Source of the DNA: Desulfobacter sp.
GTDB lineage: Bacteria > Desulfobacterota > Desulfobacteria > Desulfobacterales > Desulfobacteraceae
Direction: 5' to 3'
NCBI GenBank assembly: GCA_028768525.1
Contig: CP054837.1
Location: 5,870,001 to 5,934,000, forward strand
Length of the DNA: 64,000 nucleotides
This document shows, in pieces, positions 35,795 through 43,648 of this stretch; position 1 is the stretch's first letter; the number at the start of each line of letters is the position of its first letter. Below the pieces are notes generated by a model. The model saw nothing but the letters and a program-made list of their open reading frames with translations, was not told where the DNA came from and made no database searches. The position numbers and the translations under genes are program-made.

Positions 35795-37081
35795 TTAGAA
35801 AATGCTTTCTTTTATAATTGTTGCTTCCCGGCCCGGACCAACGGATACAATTTTGATTTTAACATCGGAAAGCTCTTCCACACGTTTAAGGTAATTTTTT
35901 GCTTTTTCAGGCAGTTGGTCGTATTCAGTGATGCCTGAAGTATTTTCCTTCCAGCCGGGGTGGGTTTCATACACCGGGGTGCATTTTTCAAGAATTTTGA
36001 TTTCAGGAGGAAAATGTTCAATGACCTTGCCATCGTAGCTGTACCCGGTGCAGATTTTAATTTCATCCAGATCATCCAGAACGTCCAGCTTGGTGATGGC
36101 CAGTCCGGTGAGGCTGTTCAGCCGGGCGGAATTTCTGAGTACGACCATGTCCAGCCATCCGCAGCGGCGCTTGCGGCCCGTTGTGGCCCCGAATTCTGCA
36201 CCGGTCTTCTGAATTTTATCACCTGTTTCGTCGAAGAGTTCTGTGGGGAAGGGACCCGCTCCCACGCGGGTGGTATAGGCTTTTACAATGCCGATGATTT
36301 CATTGAGCTGTCCAGGTCCCACACCGGAACCGTTGGCTGCATTTCCGGATACAGTGGATGAGGAGGTGACAAAGGGGTAGGTGCCGTGTTCAATATCAAG
36401 GTGAGTGCCCTGTGCGCCTTCGAACAAAACTGTTTTTCCCTGCTTGATGCCTTCGAACAGGGAAACAGATACGTCATCAATGTATGGGAGCAGGCGTTCC
36501 CTTACTTTTTTGAACTGGTCGATGACAAGCTCCGGATCCAGGGTTTCAGCCTTGAAATAATGTTTCAGGTAAAAGTTTTTTTCCTCCATGATGGTGATGA
36601 CTTTTTCCTGGAACAAATCAAAATCCAGCAGGTCACAGAATCTGATTCCCCTGCGGGTCGCCTTATCCTCGTAGCAGGGGCCGATGCCCCGGCCGGTGGT
36701 TCCGATTTTGTTTTTTCCCTTTTTCTCTTCCCTGGCCTTATCAATTTCTTGGTGGTAAGGCATGATGATGTGGGCCCGGTTACTTACCTTCAGCATTTTC
36801 GGGGAGACATCAATATTATTATCAGTCAGGTAATCGATTTCATCTAAAAGTACAAAGGGGTCGACCACCACACCGTTTCCGATGTAGCATTTTTTCTGCT
36901 GGATGATGCCTGAAGGAATCAGGTGGCTGATAATTTCCTTGCCGTTAACTACCATGGTGTGCCCGGCATTGTTTCCGCCCTGGAATCTGACCACGCAGTC
37001 CGCATGTTCACTGAGCAGGTCAACTATTTTTCCTTTTCCTTCATCCCCCCACTGGGTTCCCACAACAACTGTGTTTGTCAC
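35795..37081 (-). CDS. purA: Adenylosuccinate synthetase
   Basis: This 428-residue enzyme joins IMP and aspartate with GTP to make adenylosuccinate, the first committed step to AMP. The GTP loop GTQWGDEGKGK is at residues 8-18. RFQGGNNAGHT, GRGIGPCYEDKATRRGIR and TTGRKRRCGWLD are family signatures. GTG 37081 with ggag upstream gives the canonical N-terminus; an in-frame upstream ATG would add 24 unlikely residues. The tadA 3' end overlaps its start by 41 bp. purB lies 14 kb away. Confidence 0.96.
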   Translation of the reverse strand: MTNTVVVGTQWGDEGKGKIVDLLSEHADCVVRFQGGNNAGHTMVVNGKEIISHLIPSGIIQQKKCYIGNGVVVDPFVLLDEIDYLTDNNIDVSPKMLKVSNRAHIIMPYHQEIDKAREEKKGKNKIGTTGRGIGPCYEDKATRRGIRFCDLLDFDLFQEKVITIMEEKNFYLKHYFKAETLDPELVIDQFKKVRERLLPYIDDVSVSLFEGIKQGKTVLFEGAQGTHLDIEHGTYPFVTSSSTVSGNAANGSGVGPGQLNEIIGIVKAYTTRVGAGPFPTELFDETGDKIQKTGAEFGATTGRKRRCGWLDMVVLRNSARLNSLTGLAITKLDVLDDLDEIKICTGYSYDGKVIEHFPPEIKILEKCTPVYETHPGWKENTSGITEYDQLPEKAKNYLKRVEELSDVKIKIVSVGPGREATIIKESIF

Positions 37082-37535
37082 GGTTTCTCCTTTTTTTTCT
37101 AAAAAAGCCTTTAATAATCGCTTTTGCTTCTTCTTCGCATATGCCCGGCACAATTTCCGGGCTGTGGTTCAATCGATGATCTTCCGCCATTTTATATAAT
37201 GAAGCGGCCGCCCCCCATTTGGGATCCGGCGCACCGTAAACAACCCGGTCGATCCGGGTATGAATAATGGCGCCCATACACATGATGCAGGGTTCGATGG
37301 TCACATAGAGGCTGGTTTTAGGCAGACGGTAATTGTTCAGGCGGTTACAGGCCGCGCGTATGGCATTGATTTCCGCATGGCTCGTAGGATCATGGGTAGA
37401 AATGGGCCGGTTAAACCCCCGGCCGATGATCCGCTGGTTCTCATCCACAATGACAGCCCCCACCGGGACTTCATCCATCTCTTCTGCTTTTTGTGCCTCC
37501 TTAATGGCAAGCATCATGTAGTATTCATCATTCAT
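37041..37535 (-). CDS. tadA: tRNA-specific adenosine deaminase
   Basis: This 164-residue zinc cytidine-deaminase-fold enzyme converts A34 to inosine in tRNA-Arg(ACG). The catalytic HAEINAI and zinc motif PCIMCMGA are intact. ATG 37535 gives the usual MNDEYYM start; an upstream in-frame codon would add 14 residues. The C-terminus (DKHSCCGNPVGG) extends into purA, a likely late addition. Its substrate gene, tRNA-Arg(ACG), lies about 140 bp away on the opposite strand. Confidence 0.93.
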   Translation of the reverse strand: MNDEYYMMLAIKEAQKAEEMDEVPVGAVIVDENQRIIGRGFNRPISTHDPTSHAEINAIRAACNRLNNYRLPKTSLYVTIEPCIMCMGAIIHTRIDRVVYGAPDPKWGAAASLYKMAEDHRLNHSPEIVPGICEEEAKAIIKGFFRKKRRNRDKHSCCGNPVGG

Positions 37536-37629
37536 CTTCCAACGTACACTTATATAAGCCTTTTTCTTCAAGGTCAAATTATTAATCCGGCCTGGGGTAA
37601 AAAAAACTTCACGAGATCCATAAAATAGC

Positions 37630-37658
37630 TTTACATAGCTAAAAGCCTCTGGTATAAA
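37630..37658 (+). promoter_or_regulatory. Promoter of tRNA-Arg
   Basis: TTTACA (37630-37635) and TATAAA (37653-37658) are separated by exactly 17 bp. They sit 15 bp upstream of the mature tRNA-Arg 5' end, a standard sigma-70 layout. Confidence 0.7.
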
Positions 37659-37673
37659 GTCCGAGTTGTTTGG

Positions 37674-37750
37674 GCGCCCGTAGCTCAGCTGGATAGAGTA
37701 CTTGACTACGAATCAAGGGGTCGCGTGTTCGAATCGCGCCGGGCGCGCCA
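37674..37750 (+). tRNA. tRNA-Arg (ACG anticodon)
   Basis: The acceptor stem GCGCCCG/CGGGCGC, D arm AGCTCAGCTGGATAGAG and anticodon loop CTACGAA (anticodon ACG) are all clear. The T arm has GTTCGAATC. CCA is encoded at 37748-37750. A34 should be edited to inosine by the nearby TadA. The 3' end borders the accessory region, consistent with use as an integration site. Confidence 0.96.
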
Positions 37751-38032
37751 CAAACAGCAAGGGTTTTCAGCCTTCAGGTTGGAAGCCTTTTTTAGTTTTT
37801 TGGTAAGCTACCCCCACATAGCCCCCACTTTCTAAGTGATGGGGGCTGATTTAAAATGATATAAAGTGAAGGTTGTTCCGCTTTTCTTTTTCCAATCACA
37901 TTTTCCCTGATTGAAAAACGGTCCTCATTTCTAAATGTTTCTCAAGCTGACCCCCATTCCATATCACAGAACTAAAAGAACACGGTCAGGTAGTCTTGAG
38001 TGATTCCTTGATTGTGTTGTAGTGGTGGGGCA
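37751..38032. other. Non-coding junction between tRNA-Arg and the insertion sequence
   Basis: AT-rich and without a gene. A hairpin at 37820-37847 pairs agccccc with gggggct, with an inner actt/aagt. The motif CCCCCA recurs near 37811, 37822 and 37953. A weak hairpin followed by tttttt lies just after the tRNA (about 37778-37796) and may terminate it. Confidence 0.45.
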
Positions 38033-38093
38033 TGCCCCCCAAAAACAGTACAATGTGATATGTTAGGATCTCCGAGCTAAAAAGGAGATCAAG

Positions 38094-38363
38094 ATGAAAA
38101 AGAAACGCTATTCTGAAGAACAGATCGTCAAAATTCTGCTTGAAGCCGAGAAACAGGAAAGACCTATCGCTGAATTCTGCAAGCTGGGAGGATTCTCCGA
38201 GCAAAGCTATTACCGCTGGAAAAAGAAATACGGTGGCATGTCCGTTCCGGATGTAAAGCGGCTGCGAGAGTTGGAGAAGGAGAACGTACGATTAAAAAGG
38301 CTCCTGGCTGAACGGGACCTCGAAGTTGATGCTCTAAAGGCGGTGGTCTCAAAAAAGTGGTAA
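38094..38363 (+). CDS. IS3-family transposase OrfA
   Basis: This 89-residue DNA-binding subunit has a helix-turn-helix (EEQIVKILLEAEKQERPIAEFCKLGGFSEQSYYRW, seen in two parts). A leucine-zipper-like helix follows (RLRELEKENVRLKRLLAERD). It binds the element's ends. Its frame is joined to OrfB by a -1 frameshift near 38351. The start has an aaggagat site upstream. Confidence 0.88.
   Translation: MKKKRYSEEQIVKILLEAEKQERPIAEFCKLGGFSEQSYYRWKKKYGGMSVPDVKRLRELEKENVRLKRLLAERDLEVDALKAVVSKKW
38351..38357 (+). other. Programmed -1 frameshift site (A-AAA-AAG)
   Basis: The heptamer AAAAAAG is in the zero frame of OrfA as A AAA AAG, two codons before the OrfA stop. The OrfB frame is -1. This is the standard signal that produces the OrfAB transposase in IS3 elements. 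Confidence 0.75.
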
Positions 38364-39262
38364 AGGTCCCGGATCGCAGGAAAGCCGTACATACTATGAC
38401 GGAACGGGGCCTTTCAGAATACAAAGCATGTCTGTTTTTGAAGATAAGTCGGTCAAGCTACAGATACCAAGCAAACCCAAGGGATGACACTGTTTTGGTT
38501 ATCTGGCTAAGAACATTCTCTGGTAAGTATCCGAGGCATGGGTACCGCCAGGCCCATATGCAGTTGGTCAGATCCGGGATGATCATCAATCATAAGAAAG
38601 TCGAGCGGCTCTGGCAGGAACAAGGGCTGTGCGTGCCGAGGGTCAGGCGCAAGAGGCGGCGTGGCAAGGGGACAACGCTGCCAATATCAGCGAAGTATCC
38701 CAATCATGTATGGACCTATGATTTCATGGAAGATTCCTGCCTTGAAGGGCAGCGGCTGAGATTTTTAACGGTGGTTGACGAATATACACGAGAAAGCCTG
38801 GCAATCCACATTGATACCTCAATACCATCTTCACAGGTGAAAATCGTTTTGCAGATTCTATTTGCAACCCGTGGGGTTCCAACATACATCAGGAGCGATA
38901 ATGGGCCTGAGTTTATTGCATATAAAATCCAGGACTGGCTCAAAGAGCAAGGGGTGAAAACCAAGTACATTGAGCCAGGCAAACCATGGCAGAATCCTTT
39001 TGGAGAAAGCTTTAACAGCCGGTTCAGAGACGAATGTCTGAATCAGGAGGTCTTCTATTCCGTCCCGGATGCCAGGGCAATCATAGAGACGTGGCGCCAG
39101 TACTACAACACGAAAAGATTGCATAGCAGCCTGGGATATCAGACACCGGAAAACATTAGAAAGGAATGGGAACAATCTTATATGGGGGCTCTGCCCCCAA
39201 GCCCCCGGGGTTTAACGCCTACGGGCCATCCGGATGGGCCAAAGGAAAAGGCCACGCTATGA
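38357..39262 (+). CDS. IS3-family transposase OrfB (DDE integrase core)
   Basis: This 301-residue rve-type catalytic subunit begins with the N-terminal HTH_21-like region (YRYQANPRDD, GYRQAHMQLVR). The core has the first Asp in WTYDFMED, the second in IRSDNGPEF and the Glu in NPFGESFNSRFRDE, with the terminal YYNTKRLHSSLGYQTPE. It is mainly made as the OrfAB fusion by frameshifting; GTG 38357 could start a free OrfB. All three catalytic residues are present, so it appears functional. Confidence 0.88.
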   Translation: MVKVPDRRKAVHTMTERGLSEYKACLFLKISRSSYRYQANPRDDTVLVIWLRTFSGKYPRHGYRQAHMQLVRSGMIINHKKVERLWQEQGLCVPRVRRKRRRGKGTTLPISAKYPNHVWTYDFMEDSCLEGQRLRFLTVVDEYTRESLAIHIDTSIPSSQVKIVLQILFATRGVPTYIRSDNGPEFIAYKIQDWLKEQGVKTKYIEPGKPWQNPFGESFNSRFRDECLNQEVFYSVPDARAIIETWRQYYNTKRLHSSLGYQTPENIRKEWEQSYMGALPPSPRGLTPTGHPDGPKEKATL

Positions 39263-39431
39263 ACATGGCCCATCCGTATTGGCACCTGCCGCAGTGCTCG
39301 GGTCGCTCCCCAGCGTTGCCCTATCCCCTGGGCAGGTATTTGAAAAGTAGCAAAGGAAGTGGTACACAACAACAATATTTTGAAAATTCGGAGCCTTCCT
39401 AACATTGCGGGTTGTACTAAAGAAGGGGGCA

Positions 39432-39762
39432 AGTCAAATCGTAAAACTTTATTTTGTAGTTAATTGGGTAAACTTTAAATAATATTACGTGATGAATCAC
39501 GATGCAGTGCTTAAGATGGGGGTGGAAAACTCGAAAGCTGATTCTACGAATAGATGGACGCTAACTTTTAGTAAAAAGGTAATATTGCATTTAGCTTTCG
39601 TTATCCTCAATTTGCACAAATCGGATAGTTTTAAAAGGCTAAAAACTTACCGGGAATGACCGTTTGTATATCTTTCAAGCCGGAGCGCCTTTAGAGAAAA
39701 GGTATCAAATTGAGCCAATACTGGATTCTATTGCCGAGAGTATCAAATAGCATGACTCTGAT
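39432..39762. other. AT-rich non-coding stretch
   Basis: No gene recognised. A short perfect inverted repeat, cgtgat/atcacg around ga, lies at 39488-39501. The base composition is more AT-rich than the flanking backbone, in keeping with acquired DNA. Confidence 0.4.
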
Positions 39763-40185
39763 TCAGGGAAAAACGGCCCTAGGAATTTCAGAGGGGAAAA
39801 GGGTGGGGTAAATCAGGTTCATATTGAAATAGATCGTGTTCGGGATCTTATCTCCACGGGATAGGCTTGGTTCATTCCAACCCCTGTACCATTTAGACTG
39901 CATTTGACCACCTGCTTTTACCGGGTGTGCAATAATTGAGTAGTTGCGAATAAATGTGCGGGTTGTTTCCCATCCCTCTATGTTGATTGTTAGCGGCGTT
40001 TCTCCAACATAGTTTTTGTTGACTTCAATTTTGGCACCTGATGGCTCAGATACTATTTTTACTGGAAAAATTTTTACTTGATTCTTAGGAGAAGTGGATA
40101 TTTGCTTGGGTGTCGTCTTGCAGCCGCTCAAGAGAGAAAGAATCACAGCAGCTATTAAAAAGTTTATGGCCAATGAGTTTTTCAT
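39763..40185 (-). CDS. PEGA-domain lipoprotein
   Basis: This 140-residue predicted lipoprotein has a signal ending LLSGC. A small beta domain follows with SEPSGAKIEVNKNYVGETPLTINIEGW, a PEGA-type motif seen in surface and S-layer-associated proteins. The C-terminal part is rich in aromatics and Asn. ATG 40185 is preceded by gaggga; an upstream in-frame start adds 12 residues. It lies in the accessory region and has no partner gene. Outer-membrane attachment is inferred from the lipobox. Confidence 0.75.
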   Translation of the reverse strand: MKNSLAINFLIAAVILSLLSGCKTTPKQISTSPKNQVKIFPVKIVSEPSGAKIEVNKNYVGETPLTINIEGWETTRTFIRNYSIIAHPVKAGGQMQSKWYRGWNEPSLSRGDKIPNTIYFNMNLIYPTLFPSEIPRAVFP

Positions 40186-40257
40186 TTTGATCCCTCTAGT
40201 CATTTTGGTACAGCTTTTCATCGAATGCCTCCTTGTACAGGCACCGAAAAAAACGAA

Positions 40258-40725
40258 TCACTCTTCTTCCCGGATCACTTTATCCCCAACCGTTTCAATG
40301 AGCTGTTCCAGGATTTTGGCATCCCGTTTATCCGCAGGTCGCCAGGCGTTGCGAAGAACCCAATCCCCCTCGTTGTCAAATTTTACATCGGATATAACAA
40401 TTTCTGTGTATTTAAGATTAGGGTCATCCTTGTGGTGTGGCCAGACTTCAAACGCTCTTAAATTGGAAATCTCCAAGGTGAATTTTTCACAAATTCGGGG
40501 GATAATGTATTCAATACTGTTGGTTGTTGATATTCCAGTGTCATCTCCCTGGTCTATTAGAAGTACCCAGGTGGCGCCGGTAATGGCTTCTTGGGCAATA
40601 ATCAGGTGACAAAACGAATCCAATAGGTTTGGATTGTTCTGTTCTCTTTCGGTTCCGGAACCTTTCCAATTGTAGATAGACGAATATGTTACGTTGAAGT
40701 ACATGCGTTTCCCTATGATTTTCAA
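40258..40725 (-). CDS. Hypothetical protein
   Basis: This is a 155-residue soluble protein with no recognised family. It mixes strands and helices (CHLIIAQEAITGATWVLLID, YIIPRICEKFTLEISNLRAF) and ends with a charged helix (RDAKILEQLIETVGDKVIREEE). The start may be TTG 40725 or ATG 40704; neither has a good ribosome site. It sits upstream of the PEGA lipoprotein on the same strand with a 72-bp gap, so co-transcription is possible. Confidence 0.5.
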   Translation of the reverse strand: MKIIGKRMYFNVTYSSIYNWKGSGTEREQNNPNLLDSFCHLIIAQEAITGATWVLLIDQGDDTGISTTNSIEYIIPRICEKFTLEISNLRAFEVWPHHKDDPNLKYTEIVISDVKFDNEGDWVLRNAWRPADKRDAKILEQLIETVGDKVIREEE

Positions 40726-41056
40726 GCCTAGCTGGTTGTAACCTGCTTTGATTGTATCATGTCAGTCTCGGCCGGATTTTGGTTTCATGATTTGTAATTG
40801 CCACGATATCAATGAATAGGCAATGGAAAAATGGGCAATGTGGATTAACGGGGCTTGTCTGGACAAATTGGAGATGATAGTGACCAATATTTTCCCCATA
40901 AAGCCCCGCGTACAAGATAAGAGTGCAATGCCAAAATAATCAGGCCTGTGTGAATTTTCCTGGGGATGATTAATAAACTTTGATCCTCAAAATTGAATAT
41001 GATAATTAAATTGGGTAACCCCATTCTATAAATAATTCATTCAAGGACCTTTGGTA
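40726..41056. other. AT-rich intergenic region
   Basis: No gene recognised. An 8-bp inverted repeat, cggggctt (40849-40856) and aagccccg (40901-40908), spans 44 bp and could form a structured leader or mark an insertion scar. The region separates divergent genes and should hold both promoters. Confidence 0.35.
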
Positions 41057-41827
41057 ATGAACGCAGATGATCCTATCATAATTGATGCCCATGCCCACTG
41101 TGGTATACAGGATCATTCATTTGACCAGTCTTTTGAGTCTTATTTTTCCTATGCAAGGCACACGGGGATCTCAGGCGTCGTTGCCTTTCCTCCGGTGGCT
41201 GAAATATATGACCGCTCTGACTATTATTTCCAGGATAATGATTATTGGGTCAATCGACGGACCCGGGCAAACCGGTACCTTTTAAGTGCTGGCAACAATG
41301 ACCTTCAAGTCATCCCCTATTTTTTTATCTGGAATGATTTTGCCGTAGATCAGATCACTTCTAAACATAAGGGCATAAAATGGCACCGACATCCTTCAGA
41401 ACCTGAGTATGAGTATGACTCGGGCAAGTGCGAGGCTGCCATAAAGACAATAACCCAAAAAAATATGCCCGTTGTTCTGGAGGAGGAGTTTTCCAATACC
41501 CTTAAATTTATAAATAATTACGCCCCTGATGCCCGGGTTATCATTCCCCATCTCGGGGGGCTAAACGGAGGGTATAAAAAGATTGCCCAGGCAGGATTGT
41601 GGGAAAATCCAAGAGTATATGCGGATACAGCCCTTGCATCTGTTTATGAAATTGAGCATTACCTGGAGAATTATGGATATGAGCGAATCATGTTTGGGTC
41701 GGATTTCCCATTTGGAGATCCTGCTGCCGAACTCAAAAAAATCATAGACCTTAATTTGAGGAAGGCTATTGAAAAGGCGGTTTTATCCGGGAATTTAATT
41801 CGATTACTCTCTGAGAGCAATATATGA
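41057..41827 (+). CDS. Amidohydrolase-2 family metal-dependent hydrolase
   Basis: This 256-residue TIM-barrel hydrolase has metal ligands in IIDAHAHCG (HxH) and later in VIIPHLGG and FGSDFPFGDP. The final Asp is typical of the aminocarboxymuconate decarboxylase/amidohydrolase-2 group, which act on aromatic carboxylates or related acids. The substrate is unknown. ATG 41057 has aagga 9 nt upstream; a TTG two codons earlier is possible. It stands alone between accessory genes. Confidence 0.78.
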   Translation: MNADDPIIIDAHAHCGIQDHSFDQSFESYFSYARHTGISGVVAFPPVAEIYDRSDYYFQDNDYWVNRRTRANRYLLSAGNNDLQVIPYFFIWNDFAVDQITSKHKGIKWHRHPSEPEYEYDSGKCEAAIKTITQKNMPVVLEEEFSNTLKFINNYAPDARVIIPHLGGLNGGYKKIAQAGLWENPRVYADTALASVYEIEHYLENYGYERIMFGSDFPFGDPAAELKKIIDLNLRKAIEKAVLSGNLIRLLSESNI

Positions 41828-42005
41828 CTTCTATATATCATTCCGTCCGGCGGCATTGAACTGCAGATTATAAGATCAGCCGGGAAATTTTCCCCCTACC
41901 GAAGCAAACAAATGTTCAGACATAGGCTTTACCTTGAATTGCTCCTTGCGACTGCGGAGAGTTTGCCTTGAAATGACTGATGGTTGTCAGGCGGTTAAGA
42001 AAAAT

Positions 42006-42173
42006 TTAGGTGAATTTTCTCCCAAGCCCTGCAAGACCAAGAAGGAAAAATCCAATACCAAGCATGAATGCAGGGTCAAACTTTGTCTGGGAAAAGGAAA
42101 TGATATTTGCAAATGCAATAGAAGAGGTGAGTATGCAGGCTGTAATTACTGCCAGGACAAGTATTGTTTTCAT
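42006..42173 (-). CDS. 55-residue exported protein with PEP-CTERM-like tail
   Basis: This very short gene has a perfect aggagg ribosome site 6 nt before ATG 42173. The protein begins with a clear signal peptide (MKTILVLAVITACILTSS, then IAFA). After about 14 residues it ends with a hydrophobic tail FMLGIGFFLLGLAGLGRKFT. The LLGLAGLGRK ending matches the membrane-plus-basic tails of PEP-CTERM/exosortase substrates, though a VPEP motif is missing (DPAF instead). It is nearly only signal plus tail. Cys-rich readings of the opposite strand have no ribosome site. No exosortase is in the window. Confidence 0.65.
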   Translation of the reverse strand: MKTILVLAVITACILTSSIAFANIISFSQTKFDPAFMLGIGFFLLGLAGLGRKFT

Positions 42174-42452
42174 TTATGGCCTCCTGAGTGTGATCGATAT
42201 TCGCCTATGGTAGATAGCAAAATAGATGCCAGGAGAGATGTTGCTTAATTATCAATGGTTTATGGTTTTGTATGATTTGGCTTTGCGAAACCGTGGATAA
42301 AAAAGAATGAAAATTAGGTAAAAAAAGTTATAAAATATTGCTTTTTGTGCCTACAGGCAAAGAGATGCTGATATTGAGATTTCCTGTGTGGATGTTATAG
42401 TTTTATTTTTCAAGACGAATGGCCAGTGGAAAGTAAGGATAAAGGAAGTAAA

Positions 42453-43118
42453 TTGAAATCATTTTATAATGCTTTAGGAAGATGCAAATCAAACCTGGTT
42501 TTTAATCCATGGGTTGACACTGACCCCGACAACGATATTGATAAGGACGGACCGAAAAAAAGATTATCCAATCTTAAATCCTATCTGGCTGAGCGCAAAG
42601 AGGCTGAATACCTTCTCTTGGCTGAAGCACTTGGATACCAGGGCGGGCATTTTACCGGTATTCCGATGACCTCGGAAAGAATTGTTCTTGGAAAGATGGG
42701 GCACAAGGGAATTGCTCCGGAACATGTGTGCAACACCCCATTGAACAGAACGAGCAACCAGAGGAGGCACAAAGACGGCTTCAATGAACCCACAGCAACA
42801 ATTGTCTGGGGGAAATTGATAAGTGAGGGGCTGGATACCAGGAATTTTGTTTTCTGGAATGCGTTCCCATGGCATCCGTATAAAGCCTGTGGCAATATTT
42901 TATCCAACAGAACGCCAACCGTATCGGAGCTGAAGGAGGGCGAGGTGGTCATCAGGATGCTTTTAGACGTTTTCAATTTCAGAAAAATCATAGCCCTGGG
43001 AAATAAGGCCGAAATCAGTTTAAACAAGATCGGCATACACGCGGAAAAGGTAAGGCATCCGGCTATGGGCGGGGCTGAAAAATTCAGAGAACAATTCCTG
43101 CAAATAGTTCGTGGATAG
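42453..43118 (+). CDS. Uracil-DNA-glycosylase-superfamily protein
   Basis: This is a ~221-residue protein of the UDG fold. LAEALGYQGGHFTGIPMTSER resembles the N-terminal active-site loop, FVFWNAFPWHP is a second conserved loop, and VRHPAMGGAEKFREQF matches the late HPS-type motif with Pro-Ala. It would remove damaged bases from DNA if active. TTG 42453 has aaggaag upstream; GTG 42426 is an alternative giving 230 residues. The catalytic Asp typical of family 1 is not obvious, so activity is uncertain. Confidence 0.72.
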   Translation: MKSFYNALGRCKSNLVFNPWVDTDPDNDIDKDGPKKRLSNLKSYLAERKEAEYLLLAEALGYQGGHFTGIPMTSERIVLGKMGHKGIAPEHVCNTPLNRTSNQRRHKDGFNEPTATIVWGKLISEGLDTRNFVFWNAFPWHPYKACGNILSNRTPTVSELKEGEVVIRMLLDVFNFRKIIALGNKAEISLNKIGIHAEKVRHPAMGGAEKFREQFLQIVRG

Positions 43119-43222
43119 GCGATGCGTTATTGGCAAGGCGAAAGGGTGGATTGGGATAGACTGCAAAAGAATTTGCCCTGGGTTTGAATAAATAATGAGG
43201 ATAAGTGACAGGATCATATGAT

Positions 43223-43630
43223 ATGAGAGTTTTGTTCTGGTATTGCGACAGATTTGTCTGGACCCCGACCATGAAGACCCTTGAAGATGTTCCGGAGTCG
43301 GCGTCCGGTGAGCGGGATGAGGTGGTGGTGGCCTTTGTGCATGTGGAGCCCGGGGACGTGGAAGCGGGCAGTTCTGCGGAAACCAAATTGGTGAAAAACG
43401 CCAAATGGGTGGCCCGGAAATGGGAGGTGTCCAAGGTGCTTCTCCATTCCTTTACCCACCTGGGAGAAGAAAAAGCCGGACCTGATGAGGCAAAGTCTCT
43501 TTTGGAACGGGCAAAAAACCGGTTGATAAAGGCAGGGTATGAGGCCGATTTAACGGCGTTCGGCTATTATAACGACCTGAGCATTGAGGCCAAGGGACAC
43601 CCGTTGGCCAGAATTTTTAAACAGTTTTGA
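43223..43630 (+). CDS. Free-standing archaeal-type threonyl-tRNA synthetase editing domain
   Basis: This 135-residue protein matches the N-terminal editing domain of archaeal ThrRS, a D-aminoacyl-tRNA deacylase fold that removes Ser from tRNA-Thr. It starts MRVLFWYCDRF and has VVVAFVHVEPGD, KVLLHSFTHLGE and the closing AFGYYNDLSIEAKGHPLARI. The HLG and KGHP motifs are family hallmarks. ATG 43223 was chosen since homologues begin there; GTG 43205 is possible. No synthetase domain is attached. It may act as a trans-editing factor (inference). Confidence 0.8.
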   Translation: MRVLFWYCDRFVWTPTMKTLEDVPESASGERDEVVVAFVHVEPGDVEAGSSAETKLVKNAKWVARKWEVSKVLLHSFTHLGEEKAGPDEAKSLLERAKNRLIKAGYEADLTAFGYYNDLSIEAKGHPLARIFKQF

Positions 43631-43648
43631 TCAGAAATTTCCAGATAA

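Larger units (their letters stand above)
38033..39431 (+). mobile_element. IS3-family insertion sequence
   Basis: The element is about 1.4 kb and bounded by imperfect inverted repeats. The left end 38033-38075 begins tgcccccc and contains agtacaa and atgttagga. The right end 39388-39431 carries the same blocks in reverse complement. It encodes the two overlapping transposase frames of IS3 elements. OrfA, OrfB and the slippery site are intact, so it may be active. No target duplication was recognised at the inferred ends, so the boundaries could be off by a few bases. Confidence 0.85.

Noticed and set aside
41934..42248. Cys-rich 104-codon plus-strand frame
   Set aside because: No ribosome site, and it overlaps the minus-strand 55-residue gene that has a perfect aggagg and a signal peptide.
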